DNA from: CAWCOU01 sp963797335
Lineage (GTDB): Bacteria > Pseudomonadota > Gammaproteobacteria > JAURND01
Reading direction: 5' to 3'
DNA length: 64,000 bases
Assembly (NCBI GenBank): GCA_963797335.1
Contig: CAWCOU010000008.1
Coordinates: 62,001-126,000, forward strand
Positions within the stretch are counted from its first letter, which is position 1; each line of letters opens with the position of its first letter. Positions 42,648-50,370 of this stretch are shown here, in pieces. The notes beneath the pieces are model-generated. The model did not search any database. It saw only the letters and a list, made by a program, of their open reading frames with translations, and was not told where the DNA came from. The translations under genes were made by a program, and so were the position numbers.

Positions 42648-42674
42648 CTCCTTCTCCCCTTGTGGGAGAAGGAG
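42648..42674. repeat. REP-like palindrome between icmO and icmN
   Basis: CTCCTTCTCCC (42648-42658) and GGGAGAAGGAG (42664-42674) form an 11-bp stem around a 5-base loop. The same sequence occurs in the other orientation at 37391-37417 and, as half a unit, at 6052-6070. No T-run follows here, so a terminator is unlikely. Confidence 0.75.
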
Positions 42675-42701
42675 ATATTTGCGCTCCCAGCGAGAGATTC
42701 T

Positions 42702-45059
42702 TTATTCCGCCGGCTGCTCACTCTTTCTTAGCACAATATGGCCCAGTAGCTCGGTTATCATTTGCGATAAACTCTCCGCATCGATCTCCGGTTCAATATC
42801 CGGTGGGTAATGCGTCGCTTGCTGCATGTCTTTGATGATGTCAGTGCCAGTACTAATGGCGTGCATTTCGCCGCGGCCTAACAAACGTTCTGTATTCGTT
42901 ATGTGCTCACGCAACAAAGTCGGGTTCAAAAATGGCTGAGCAAATGATTCTTCTTTTACGAGCAAATAATGATCAATATGGTCGGTCACCCGCAATGGTG
43001 TAAATAAAGTCAACTCGTTTTGCGGTACTTCCGGTACTAACTCGGACTCTTCCACTTCCTCGGGTAAGGCCCGATTGTGGAAAGCCATCAGTGCCGCCAC
43101 ACCCCGCTCAATCGCCGAAGCATCATTATCGCCTTCACCGAATGATTCAACAATAGGCGTCAAATCATCTTCCGGCAAAGTAATGCTGCTGAACAGAGTA
43201 CTATCTTTTTGCATTTTTTCAAAACTTTTATGCACTTTAGTCAATTCTGCTATCACTGAATCTTGCGGTCTATCCACCTTTAGGAACTGATTCAGGCGCA
43301 TATGCTTAACCGGTGCGGGGTTAGCATAAAACATTTTCGCACGTACGATCTTAGATTTAAAGAAAATATGTGATTCACCCTCGCTCTGTTCCTTTAAATC
43401 GAGCAAATCGACACGGGCTCGTTTTTCTACCTGAGCGCTACGGCTGTCCATATAAGAACCAACTGGATTCTTTGAGTCGAGTTGAAATTCTTTAACGGAG
43501 GTCACATAGGATTCACCAGCGGTTTTCATAAAGAAATCCCAGGTATCCAACGGATCTTCCAATTTCATACAGATTTTAATGTTGGTATTCGCGCCAATCG
43601 ATAACGCTTCTTCTTTGGACGCTTTCTGGAAAGCCGGTAAATCTTGTCCCGCGAAGACAACAGAAAAACCTAACGATCGCGCCTGAGCCGGCACTACCGC
43701 AAAACCTTTCACGGCATAATAACCGTACTCGTCGAGAATACATAAGTAAGGGGTAGGTGCATTGGTTGGTTTTCGTTGGATCACGTCACGGTAATCACCT
43801 TCCACGGCATCACCTAAACCAGCAGCCATCATCGCTTTTAACGAGGCGATAATGACTTTACCTAAGTTAGACAATTCGTCTGGCGATTTTTCCAAAGCGG
43901 GCAACAATACCACCAGAATACGGCGATTTAATACCACATCGCGCAAATCCACTTCTGCTAGATTGGTACGCATAATATGACTATAGGTATCCGATAACGA
44001 ACCGAATACTTTGGTTAACTGCATGGTGATATAACCATGCTGTTCCAATACTTGTGATACTTGTTTCCCTTTTTTCTCTTTATTATAACCGGGCAAATTG
44101 AACAGGTAATTTTTAATCGGCTCCATGACCATAGCGGGTATATTTTCAATGTTGACGGGGTCTTGATCGTCGCGGATAAAGATTTTATCCATGACCATGG
44201 CCTCAATTCGATCTAGGTGAAAATAATTACGGATGGTGTTCGCGTCCAGAAGGATATTGCCGGAATCTCGCATCGACACCAGCACTTTCATGATCGCTTC
44301 CACGAAGTTGACGGCACGACCTTTCCACATATCGCCATCACCACCACCTGAGCTGGAATCCATCAAGCTGACGACCAGCTGGGTCAACATGCTGGAAGAG
44401 CCGGTAGCAAAGGGGTTCATCGTATTAGATAAGCGGTTTTTCTGCGGGCCAATAATATCGCGCGCACCGGTCATGAAGTTAATTAATAACATATCATCTT
44501 CGCGACCCATGGAACGCACCATCGAGAACACCTTGGCGAACAGTGAATTATCACCTTTACCGTCGACATAAATAAAGCCGCTGCCCTGAATCAAGGCATT
44601 ATAAGCGAGCGAAACCAAGGCTTCTGTTTTACCGCTACCGGTGGAACCGAATACCAACATATGAGTACGCATATCTTCGTTGGCAAACCACAGTTCTTGC
44701 TGCGAACGCATTTCATTGCCTAGAAAATAAATGCCACGGGCTTTTCGTGGCTTACCAGAACCTGGCATAGGGTCATTGTAATCGACGCAATTCGATCGCG
44801 AGGGCATACGGAAGGGCAAAGCTGCCTTACGAACCAAAATGACGGAGGTAATGAAAAAGCCGATGGCTAAAATAAATAACACATCTGTTAACGCTGGAAA
44901 AAACAACCCTACCACTGCCATAAAGGCAATGGTAATGCCCACCGAATTGGATTTCTTGAAATAATCCTGGACGCGCTGACCGAAGGTGCGGGTATCACGT
45001 AATAAGCGGTTATAATTTTGCTCTTGATGTTGCTCAAGACCTCGTAAAGATCGTGCCAT
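42702..45059 (-). CDS. icmO: Dot/Icm type IV coupling protein DotL/IcmO
   Basis: DotL is the coupling ATPase that recruits effectors, with DotM, DotN, IcmS and IcmW. The 785-residue protein has two N-terminal helices (about residues 42-82), Walker A GSTGSGKT (about 138-145), GFIYVDGKGDN, and Walker B CILDEYGYYAVKG. GFSVVFAGQDLPAFQKAS also fits the family. The C-terminal extension (after about residue 590) is the part that binds adaptors in Legionella. Length equals Legionella DotL (783). The ATG lies 1 bp after icmP. Confidence 0.97.
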   Translation of the reverse strand: MARSLRGLEQHQEQNYNRLLRDTRTFGQRVQDYFKKSNSVGITIAFMAVVGLFFPALTDVLFILAIGFFITSVILVRKAALPFRMPSRSNCVDYNDPMPGSGKPRKARGIYFLGNEMRSQQELWFANEDMRTHMLVFGSTGSGKTEALVSLAYNALIQGSGFIYVDGKGDNSLFAKVFSMVRSMGREDDMLLINFMTGARDIIGPQKNRLSNTMNPFATGSSSMLTQLVVSLMDSSSGGGDGDMWKGRAVNFVEAIMKVLVSMRDSGNILLDANTIRNYFHLDRIEAMVMDKIFIRDDQDPVNIENIPAMVMEPIKNYLFNLPGYNKEKKGKQVSQVLEQHGYITMQLTKVFGSLSDTYSHIMRTNLAEVDLRDVVLNRRILVVLLPALEKSPDELSNLGKVIIASLKAMMAAGLGDAVEGDYRDVIQRKPTNAPTPYLCILDEYGYYAVKGFAVVPAQARSLGFSVVFAGQDLPAFQKASKEEALSIGANTNIKICMKLEDPLDTWDFFMKTAGESYVTSVKEFQLDSKNPVGSYMDSRSAQVEKRARVDLLDLKEQSEGESHIFFKSKIVRAKMFYANPAPVKHMRLNQFLKVDRPQDSVIAELTKVHKSFEKMQKDSTLFSSITLPEDDLTPIVESFGEGDNDASAIERGVAALMAFHNRALPEEVEESELVPEVPQNELTLFTPLRVTDHIDHYLLVKEESFAQPFLNPTLLREHITNTERLLGRGEMHAISTGTDIIKDMQQATHYPPDIEPEIDAESLSQMITELLGHIVLRKSEQPAE

Positions 45060-45060
45060 A

Positions 45061-46203
45061 TCAATTCTCTTCTTCAGTCTCGTAAATAATTTCAGACAGG
45101 GCGATTTCCATCGCTCTCACTGCCTCTTCAACCATAGGGGTGCGCAAGGCATTGCCCCACTTCTTCTCTGCCAACCAATGCGCATAAGGACCGGCAACCT
45201 CTGGTACAGGGGTTTGACGACCTACGGTATTTAATACATACCATAGGCGGCGATTTAGTGGTTTTAACCATAAAAATTCACTGGTCGCCAATACCCCGTC
45301 TGTGCGTGCTAACTCCAACATCGATAAAAATATACTCAGTGTATACGCATGCTTTTGCAATACGCGAACAACCACTTTGCTGTTGATATGCTTAGCCAAC
45401 AATTCGTCGGTACCGGCAAAGCTGATTTGACCTTCAGAAATGGAGGTATCAATGGCATGAAATAATCGAGTGGCGCTGGCGCGATCGGAATTTGCGCAAG
45501 CGGCAAAAGCGGCAAACAATGCCTTGGCGTGCAGCGGTAATGCGTCCACGGAAGTCCATAAGGGCCCTAGTTGCAGCACAAACAGCTGCTGGGCTTCGCC
45601 ACGAATGAGTTCGACAGTAACCGGCTGGCCTTCTTCGCGTTTCTCCAGTAATAATTTATTTTCTTTACAAAATTGCATGGGTGTTTTAGCCATCGCCCAT
45701 GGACCTTTATTGATATCTTCTTTTACCAGATCCAAACCGACTATTGGGATGATTTGCGGCCAATTTTTTTGTTCGAGGTTCTTCATGCTTTTCATGTTAA
45801 AGACATTTTTAAACTTCAGGGTGACATTTTTGAAATAAACAATCACTGCTAATAAGGCCATGATGATAGCGAACGGAAACCGGGTATAGTTGCCAACGAT
45901 AGTTAGCGTTTGCTCCAATGCTTTATAAGTGTTGGACATTCGATGGGATTGCATCAATCCCGCTAATTGGCTGATATCGGTGTTATTGATGAGTGGCAGA
46001 TGAACAGACGCTGCCAACGCATTCCAACCGCTAATGGCGAAATTAAGAGCGACTATTTCGTAGAATTTGATTTTATAGATGAATTGCGTAATGACGGCGT
46101 GGTTAAAATACCAAATTAACCCTATACCCACCATAGCGCCGATAATCAGGAAAACCATATCCAGCGACGTGTCATTATGCTGTTGTTGTTGCTTAGCCTG
46201 CAT
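45061..46203 (-). CDS. icmP: Dot/Icm coupling complex protein DotM/IcmP
   Basis: DotM is the inner-membrane partner of DotL and recognises acidic motifs in effectors. The 380-residue protein has two or three N-terminal helices (about residues 13-34 and 107-124). The soluble DotM domain follows, with GPWAMAKTPMQFCKENKLL, VTVELIRGEAQQLFVLQLGPLW and FLWLKPLNRRLWYVLNTVGRQTPVPEVAGPYAHW. Length matches Legionella IcmP (376). It lies 9 bp after icmQ and is followed directly by icmO. Confidence 0.96.
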   Translation of the reverse strand: MQAKQQQQHNDTSLDMVFLIIGAMVGIGLIWYFNHAVITQFIYKIKFYEIVALNFAISGWNALAASVHLPLINNTDISQLAGLMQSHRMSNTYKALEQTLTIVGNYTRFPFAIIMALLAVIVYFKNVTLKFKNVFNMKSMKNLEQKNWPQIIPIVGLDLVKEDINKGPWAMAKTPMQFCKENKLLLEKREEGQPVTVELIRGEAQQLFVLQLGPLWTSVDALPLHAKALFAAFAACANSDRASATRLFHAIDTSISEGQISFAGTDELLAKHINSKVVVRVLQKHAYTLSIFLSMLELARTDGVLATSEFLWLKPLNRRLWYVLNTVGRQTPVPEVAGPYAHWLAEKKWGNALRTPMVEEAVRAMEIALSEIIYETEEEN

Positions 46204-46212
46204 TACAAATAC

Positions 46213-46788
46213 CTATTTCTTAACCAATTGATTTTCAATAAACTGATATGTGTTCCCATCGTGGACAAACTCAATCATATTCTCCAGTTTGATACTACCT
46301 TCGCGAATATTGATCAATGGATGACCAAAACGATCCTGCGATAGTGCATTACCCGCAGCTATGTCCTCGGCTTTTACCCAGAGGCTGACATAGGCGTCCG
46401 ATTTACCGCGCTTGGAACGCATAATTTCCTGTACGTGTTCTTCCTGATTGTAAATGGGCCGAGTAACACAGTAACCGGGCAGCGTTTTCACGGCATTGAC
46501 CCATGTTTCCAAATATTCGCCCTTGATCTGGTAAAGCATGATATACACTCGTCGATACCCTGTTTTTTCTTCTACCGCAGCCACTTCTGAATGACTAAGA
46601 TCCTGCTCTTTATCGCCCAGTGTGCTCAGCACATATTGACGCATTTCTTCCAGTTTTTTTAAAATATTGCGATAAAAAAGGCTACTATCCCAATGGCCTT
46701 GGTTTATGGTGCGATCAATCAGCGCCAGCAGTTTATTTCTGGTTTCAGTGCGTTTTTTTGTTGTATTTTCGTTCACGAGAATCACCAC
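46213..46788 (-). CDS. icmQ: Dot/Icm protein IcmQ
   Basis: IcmQ is a membrane-binding Dot/Icm protein whose activity is held in check by IcmR, and which also binds NAD. The 191-residue protein has the N-terminal helical domain that binds IcmR (RNKLLALIDRTINQGHWDSSLFYRNILKKLEEMR). A linker and a C-terminal domain follow (VYIMLYQIKGEYLETWVNAVKTLPGYCVTRPIYNQEE, AYVSLWVKAEDI). Length equals Legionella IcmQ (191). The start is one of two adjacent GTG codons, 24 bp after the icmR-position gene. Confidence 0.95.
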   Translation of the reverse strand: MVILVNENTTKKRTETRNKLLALIDRTINQGHWDSSLFYRNILKKLEEMRQYVLSTLGDKEQDLSHSEVAAVEEKTGYRRVYIMLYQIKGEYLETWVNAVKTLPGYCVTRPIYNQEEHVQEIMRSKRGKSDAYVSLWVKAEDIAAGNALSQDRFGHPLINIREGSIKLENMIEFVHDGNTYQFIENQLVKK

Positions 46789-46812
46789 GGGATACTTCAG
46801 GACAAACTGACT

Positions 46813-47178
46813 CTACACCAGGCCAGGAGACGTTTTGAGCTCTTCGTCATTTTTCTCTTCGGCATCTTTAAGGGTATTATTTTGCCAAGCAGGCTTTTTG
46901 ACGCTTGGGGTAGGCTGTTTGGCGTTTTCATGGGTATTATTTTGATCGACCGCTTGCAGTGAGCCGGCTATTCTTTTTACACCCGCCACTAACTCTGCTA
47001 ATGCCAATAATTGGGGAGAGGTTTGAAAGAAGCTAGATGCTGATTTTTGAGCTCTATGTAGGGTTTCCGCAAGGTGATAGACATCCTCTGCTCGTTTAAG
47101 TACGCCAGAAGTGGTTTGCGTCATCTCATCTTGTAGATTATTCCTAGCTAAAGTGTTATTTTCATTATTATTTGACAT
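46813..47178 (-). CDS. Putative IcmR functional homologue (FIR), unrecognised sequence
   Basis: The gene lies between icmS and icmQ, the position of icmR in Legionella. I see no similarity to IcmR. In Legionella species this slot is known to hold fast-evolving, non-homologous FIR genes whose products bind IcmQ. The 121-residue protein has an Asn-rich start (MSNNNEN) and one predicted helical stretch (about residues 20-75: GVLKRAEDVYHLAETLHRAQ, LLALAELVAGVKRIAGSL). A polar tail rich in Lys, Asn and Glu follows. The longer frame to 47241 lacks a ribosome site, so ATG 47178 is chosen (GGTGATGGAAT upstream). Confidence 0.75.
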   Translation of the reverse strand: MSNNNENNTLARNNLQDEMTQTTSGVLKRAEDVYHLAETLHRAQKSASSFFQTSPQLLALAELVAGVKRIAGSLQAVDQNNTHENAKQPTPSVKKPAWQNNTLKDAEEKNDEELKTSPGLV

Positions 47179-47387
47179 TATTCCATCACCACTTATGCTT
47201 TTTTTATGGAAAAACCCATGTTGCATCGTTTGCTGTATCATGGGGTATAGTGTAACTGGACTAGCTTAAGAAACTATTAAAAATGTGGCATCCTGGGTTT
47301 TCTGGTCTTTCTTCCTGCTTTATGGTGAGCACGCTGCGCTTTGCCCACCCTACTCTTCTTACCGGGTTTGATGGGCGCTTGCCCATC

Positions 47388-47726
47388 CTAGTCGTACATC
47401 AGCTCATCTAAAGAAATAAGCTCTTTGGAGGAGGAGGATTTAATAAATTCCATTAAAACATCGGTAATGCATAGTATTCTTAGAATATTTGGGGTTACTT
47501 CGTCAAAACTGACTTCCATTCCCAATAGGGTTTTTTCAGCATCGGTAAATGAGGCACCGATACCATACCCTAAACACAGCGAACTCAGCTGGTCTGCCCG
47601 CCTAGCTAGGCCAGGTAGAAGACCGGTGCGTGAAAATACATCTTCCTGAGTGAGCGGCTTACCATTGAAGCTAAACCTAACTTTCAGGGCGGTTGCGATC
47701 GCCATCAATTGTTTGGAGATTTCCAT
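47388..47726 (-). CDS. icmS: Dot/Icm adaptor IcmS
   Basis: IcmS is a small acidic chaperone that, with IcmW, binds the DotL C-terminus and delivers effectors. The 112-residue protein matches the family in length and sequence (RFSFNGKPLTQEDVFSRTGLLPGLARRADQLSSLCLGYGIGASF, then DEVTPNILRILCITDVLMEFI) and is acidic at its end. It lies 3 bp after icmT. A 209-bp gap with a GATGGGC/GCCCATC hairpin separates it from the next gene. Confidence 0.95.
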   Translation of the reverse strand: MEISKQLMAIATALKVRFSFNGKPLTQEDVFSRTGLLPGLARRADQLSSLCLGYGIGASFTDAEKTLLGMEVSFDEVTPNILRILCITDVLMEFIKSSSSKELISLDELMYD

Positions 47727-47729
47727 AAA

Positions 47730-47990
47730 TTATAACCACCAAGGAATGGCTGTCTTTCGGCGACCGGCAAGAAAGGACCTAAGCCAGCGGCCAAACACCG
47801 CGGTCGTAAACCCGTAGTGATTTAATACACTGAAAAAAATGGTCACTATCAATGCCACCGTGATGGTCCACCATCTTAAATGCAATAAACAGAAAAAAAT
47901 GGGGAAAACGGCCCTGGCATCCACAAAAAAGAATAATGGATAGCGGGCGGAGTCACGCCAATGGGCCTCGGATGATGGGGTTTTTGACAT
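47730..47990 (-). CDS. icmT: Dot/Icm inner-membrane protein IcmT
   Basis: IcmT is a small inner-membrane Dot/Icm protein linked to pore formation and egress in Legionella. The 86-residue protein has exactly the Legionella length, with WRDSARYPLFFFVDARAVFPIFFCLLHLRWWT, a second helix (TVALIVTIFFSVLNHYGF) and a basic tail (RWLRSFLAGRRKTAIPWWL). It is the first gene of the minus-strand icm operon, diverging from the trehalose cluster. Confidence 0.96.
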   Translation of the reverse strand: MSKTPSSEAHWRDSARYPLFFFVDARAVFPIFFCLLHLRWWTITVALIVTIFFSVLNHYGFTTAVFGRWLRSFLAGRRKTAIPWWL

Positions 47991-48022
47991 TTATTGCACC
48001 TAAAAGTTACTAAATACTTTTA

Positions 48023-48052
48023 ATTATACCACCACAGAAAACCCCACAGCAA
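48023..48052 (-). promoter_or_regulatory. Sigma70-type promoter of the icmT operon
   Basis: On the minus strand TTGCTG (48047-48052) and a perfect TATAAT (48023-48028) are 18 bp apart, giving a start near 48015 and a 25-base leader to the icmT ATG. Confidence 0.7.
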
Positions 48053-48112
48053 TTGCCATATCACCCCTCCCCTTCGTCGTCCTTGCCCCTTCGTCGCCCC
48101 GCCCTCCCCTAA

Positions 48113-48143
48113 CGTCGTCCAGCGGCTTGTCCGCGGGACGACG
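48113..48143. other. GC-rich hairpin between icmT and glgE
   Basis: CGTCGTCC (48113-48120) pairs with GGACGACG (48136-48143), with inner GCGG/CCGC pairing. The surrounding 48075-48155 region is GC-rich with repeated CGTCG words, unlike its neighbours. It could be a leader structure for the glgE cluster or a repeat remnant. Confidence 0.5.
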
Positions 48144-48157
48144 TGGGGGCGAGGCGT

Positions 48158-48286
48158 ATGAGTAAGACGCCCGCGTTCGTTAAGGAATATGCTGAACTTG
48201 AAAGCACCCAGGCAATTAAGGTAGGATCACAGCGGACCCATGAAAAAGCAGTGGCAATGATTGCCATGGGAGTCACTACTCATTGA
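48158..48286 (+). CDS. Small unknown ORF before glgE, 42 aa
   Basis: An ATG frame of 42 codons (MSKTPAFVKEYAELESTQA..., ending AMIAMGVTTH) ends at a TGA overlapping a TTG from which the glgE frame can begin. It may be a leader peptide or the tail of a decayed gene. The GAGGCGT upstream could serve as a weak ribosome site. No family is recognised. Confidence 0.35.
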   Translation: MSKTPAFVKEYAELESTQAIKVGSQRTHEKAVAMIAMGVTTH

Positions 48287-48300
48287 AGAGTTGGAATACT

Positions 48301-50364
48301 ATGTTGACTTTGCGAAGGAAAGCACCCAAAGCGTTACGGCTGTTATCGATGAAAGACACCCCCAAACGGGTAATTATCGAAAAAGTGTATCCCGAGATTG
48401 ATAGCCGAAATTTTCCTGCCATAGCGCCTGCCCCTCAAGAATTCAACCGCTTACCGGATAAATTAAGCACCATACACTCCAGTCGTTTTCCCATCAAACG
48501 CTGCGTGGGCGACACACTCCATATCCATGCTGATATTTATACCGACGGCCATGATTCCATCAGCGCTGATTTATGCATTCGTCATGAGTCCACTTCTTCA
48601 TGGGAAAGAATTGCCCTGACGCCTTTGGATAATGACAGTTGGCAAGTCACTTTCCCCCTCGATAAAATCGGCACTTATTACTATACCGTACAAGCCTGGA
48701 TCGATGAGTTCAAAACCTGGCGGCAATTTTTATGTCGAAAAATAGCAGCGGGGATTCATACCGCCGCCGATATTCGAGTCGGTACTGATATCTTACGCAA
48801 AACTGCCCGCAGAGCAACGCCTGCCGTCGCGCAAACCTTACTGTCATTTATTGATTTACTGGGACAACAAAAAACACATCGTGGCATCAAGGAACTTATT
48901 TTTGATCCACACCTTTTTACACTGGTAAGCGAATTCAATCTACCGCTGACCGTCAGCGAATATCCCCATGAATTAACCGTGGTCGTGGATCGTCCTAAAG
49001 CGAACTTCAGCACCTGGTATGAGCTATTTCCTCGCTCGGTCAAGCCAACCCCACAGACGCATGGCACACTGCAAGATGTCATCCAACATTTGCCTTATAT
49101 CCGCGATATGGGTTTTGACGTGCTTTACCTGCCACCCATCCACCCCATTGGCCATACCCATCGCAAAGGAAAAAATAATGGCATCGCCGCGCAAGCCGAT
49201 GAGCCTGGCAGTCCGTGGGCAATTGGTGATGAGAATGGCGGACACCGCCATATTCATCCTCAGCTAGGTAATTTGGCGGATTTCCGACAACTGATACAGG
49301 CATTAAAACAACAGGGCATGGAATTAGCGATGGATTATGCTTTGCAATGCAGTCCAGATCATCCCTATTTGAATCAACATCCCGAGTGGTTTAAAAAACG
49401 TTCCGATGGCAGTTTGCAATGCGCAGAAAATCCCCCCAAAACCTATGAAGATATTTACCCGTTTGATTTTACTGGCGGGGCTTGGGAATCGTTATGGCAT
49501 GAATGTAAGAGCATATTACAATTCTGGATTAATGAGGGAGTACGGATTTTTCGCGTCGATAACCCGCATACCAAGCCGTTAGTATTTTGGCATTGGCTTA
49601 TCCCACAGATTAAAAAAACACATCCAGATGTTATTTTTCTTTCGGAAGCATTTACTCGACCCAAGATTATGTACCAATTGGCCAAAATCGGTTTTACGCA
49701 ATCGTATACTTATTTTACTTGGCGCAATACTAAAGAAGAATTAATCGCGTACTTTCAAGAATTAACCTCTCCAGAAATTATCGAATATTTTCGGCCCTGC
49801 CTTTGGACGAACACACCCGACATTTTATCGCATTATCTACAGGAAGGTGGTCGGCCCGCGTTTATGGCTCGTTTGATTTTAGCCGCAACCTTATCCGGCA
49901 ATTACGGTATTTACGGACCCAGTTTTGAATTATGTTTGAATCAATCTGTTCTGGCCAACAGTGAAGAATACCTAGACTCAGAAAAATATCAATTACAAGT
50001 GTGGAATGTAAAGCAGACGCATAGCCTTGCCCCCTTGATTAAACACATCAATCAACTACGCCATCATCATGCGGCATTACAAACCATTCAAGGTCTGCGC
50101 TTTCATACCATCGACAACCCGCAACTGCTTTGTTATAGCAAGCAAAGCCCTGACGGTCGTGATCGATTACTGGTTGTCGTAAATCTTGACCCAACTCAGT
50201 CACAATCCGGCGTCATGGAGTTACCGGTTGATTTTATCACCGCGGAAACAAAATCATACGCAGTCCGTGAATTGTTAACCAACGAGCGTTCCGTTTGGCA
50301 AGGTGCCAAACAAACTGTCGAATTAAACACAGAGCTACCGGCTTGCATTTATCAAATGGAGTAG
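48301..50364 (+). CDS. glgE: Alpha-1,4-glucan:maltose-1-phosphate maltosyltransferase GlgE
   Basis: GlgE (GH13_3) transfers maltosyl units from maltose-1-phosphate onto alpha-1,4-glucans. The protein of about 687 residues has the KRVIIEKVYPEID start and an N-terminal beta domain. The catalytic domain has FDVLYLPPIHPIGHTHRKGKNN, MELAMDYALQCSPDHPYL, VRIFRVDNPHTKP (nucleophile Asp) and VIFLSEAFTRPKIMY (acid Glu). The frame opens at TTG 48283, but ATG 48301 with GGA nearby is the likelier start; ATG 48349 is also possible. treS-mak, which makes its substrate, follows after 6 bp. Confidence 0.96.
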   Translation: MLTLRRKAPKALRLLSMKDTPKRVIIEKVYPEIDSRNFPAIAPAPQEFNRLPDKLSTIHSSRFPIKRCVGDTLHIHADIYTDGHDSISADLCIRHESTSSWERIALTPLDNDSWQVTFPLDKIGTYYYTVQAWIDEFKTWRQFLCRKIAAGIHTAADIRVGTDILRKTARRATPAVAQTLLSFIDLLGQQKTHRGIKELIFDPHLFTLVSEFNLPLTVSEYPHELTVVVDRPKANFSTWYELFPRSVKPTPQTHGTLQDVIQHLPYIRDMGFDVLYLPPIHPIGHTHRKGKNNGIAAQADEPGSPWAIGDENGGHRHIHPQLGNLADFRQLIQALKQQGMELAMDYALQCSPDHPYLNQHPEWFKKRSDGSLQCAENPPKTYEDIYPFDFTGGAWESLWHECKSILQFWINEGVRIFRVDNPHTKPLVFWHWLIPQIKKTHPDVIFLSEAFTRPKIMYQLAKIGFTQSYTYFTWRNTKEELIAYFQELTSPEIIEYFRPCLWTNTPDILSHYLQEGGRPAFMARLILAATLSGNYGIYGPSFELCLNQSVLANSEEYLDSEKYQLQVWNVKQTHSLAPLIKHINQLRHHHAALQTIQGLRFHTIDNPQLLCYSKQSPDGRDRLLVVVNLDPTQSQSGVMELPVDFITAETKSYAVRELLTNERSVWQGAKQTVELNTELPACIYQME

Positions 50365-50370
50365 AATTCA

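Noticed and set aside
47388..47990. Possibility that icmT/icmS belong to a conjugation (Tra) system and not Dot/Icm
   Set aside because: Conserved icm order over 17 genes and Legionella-like lengths favour Dot/Icm.
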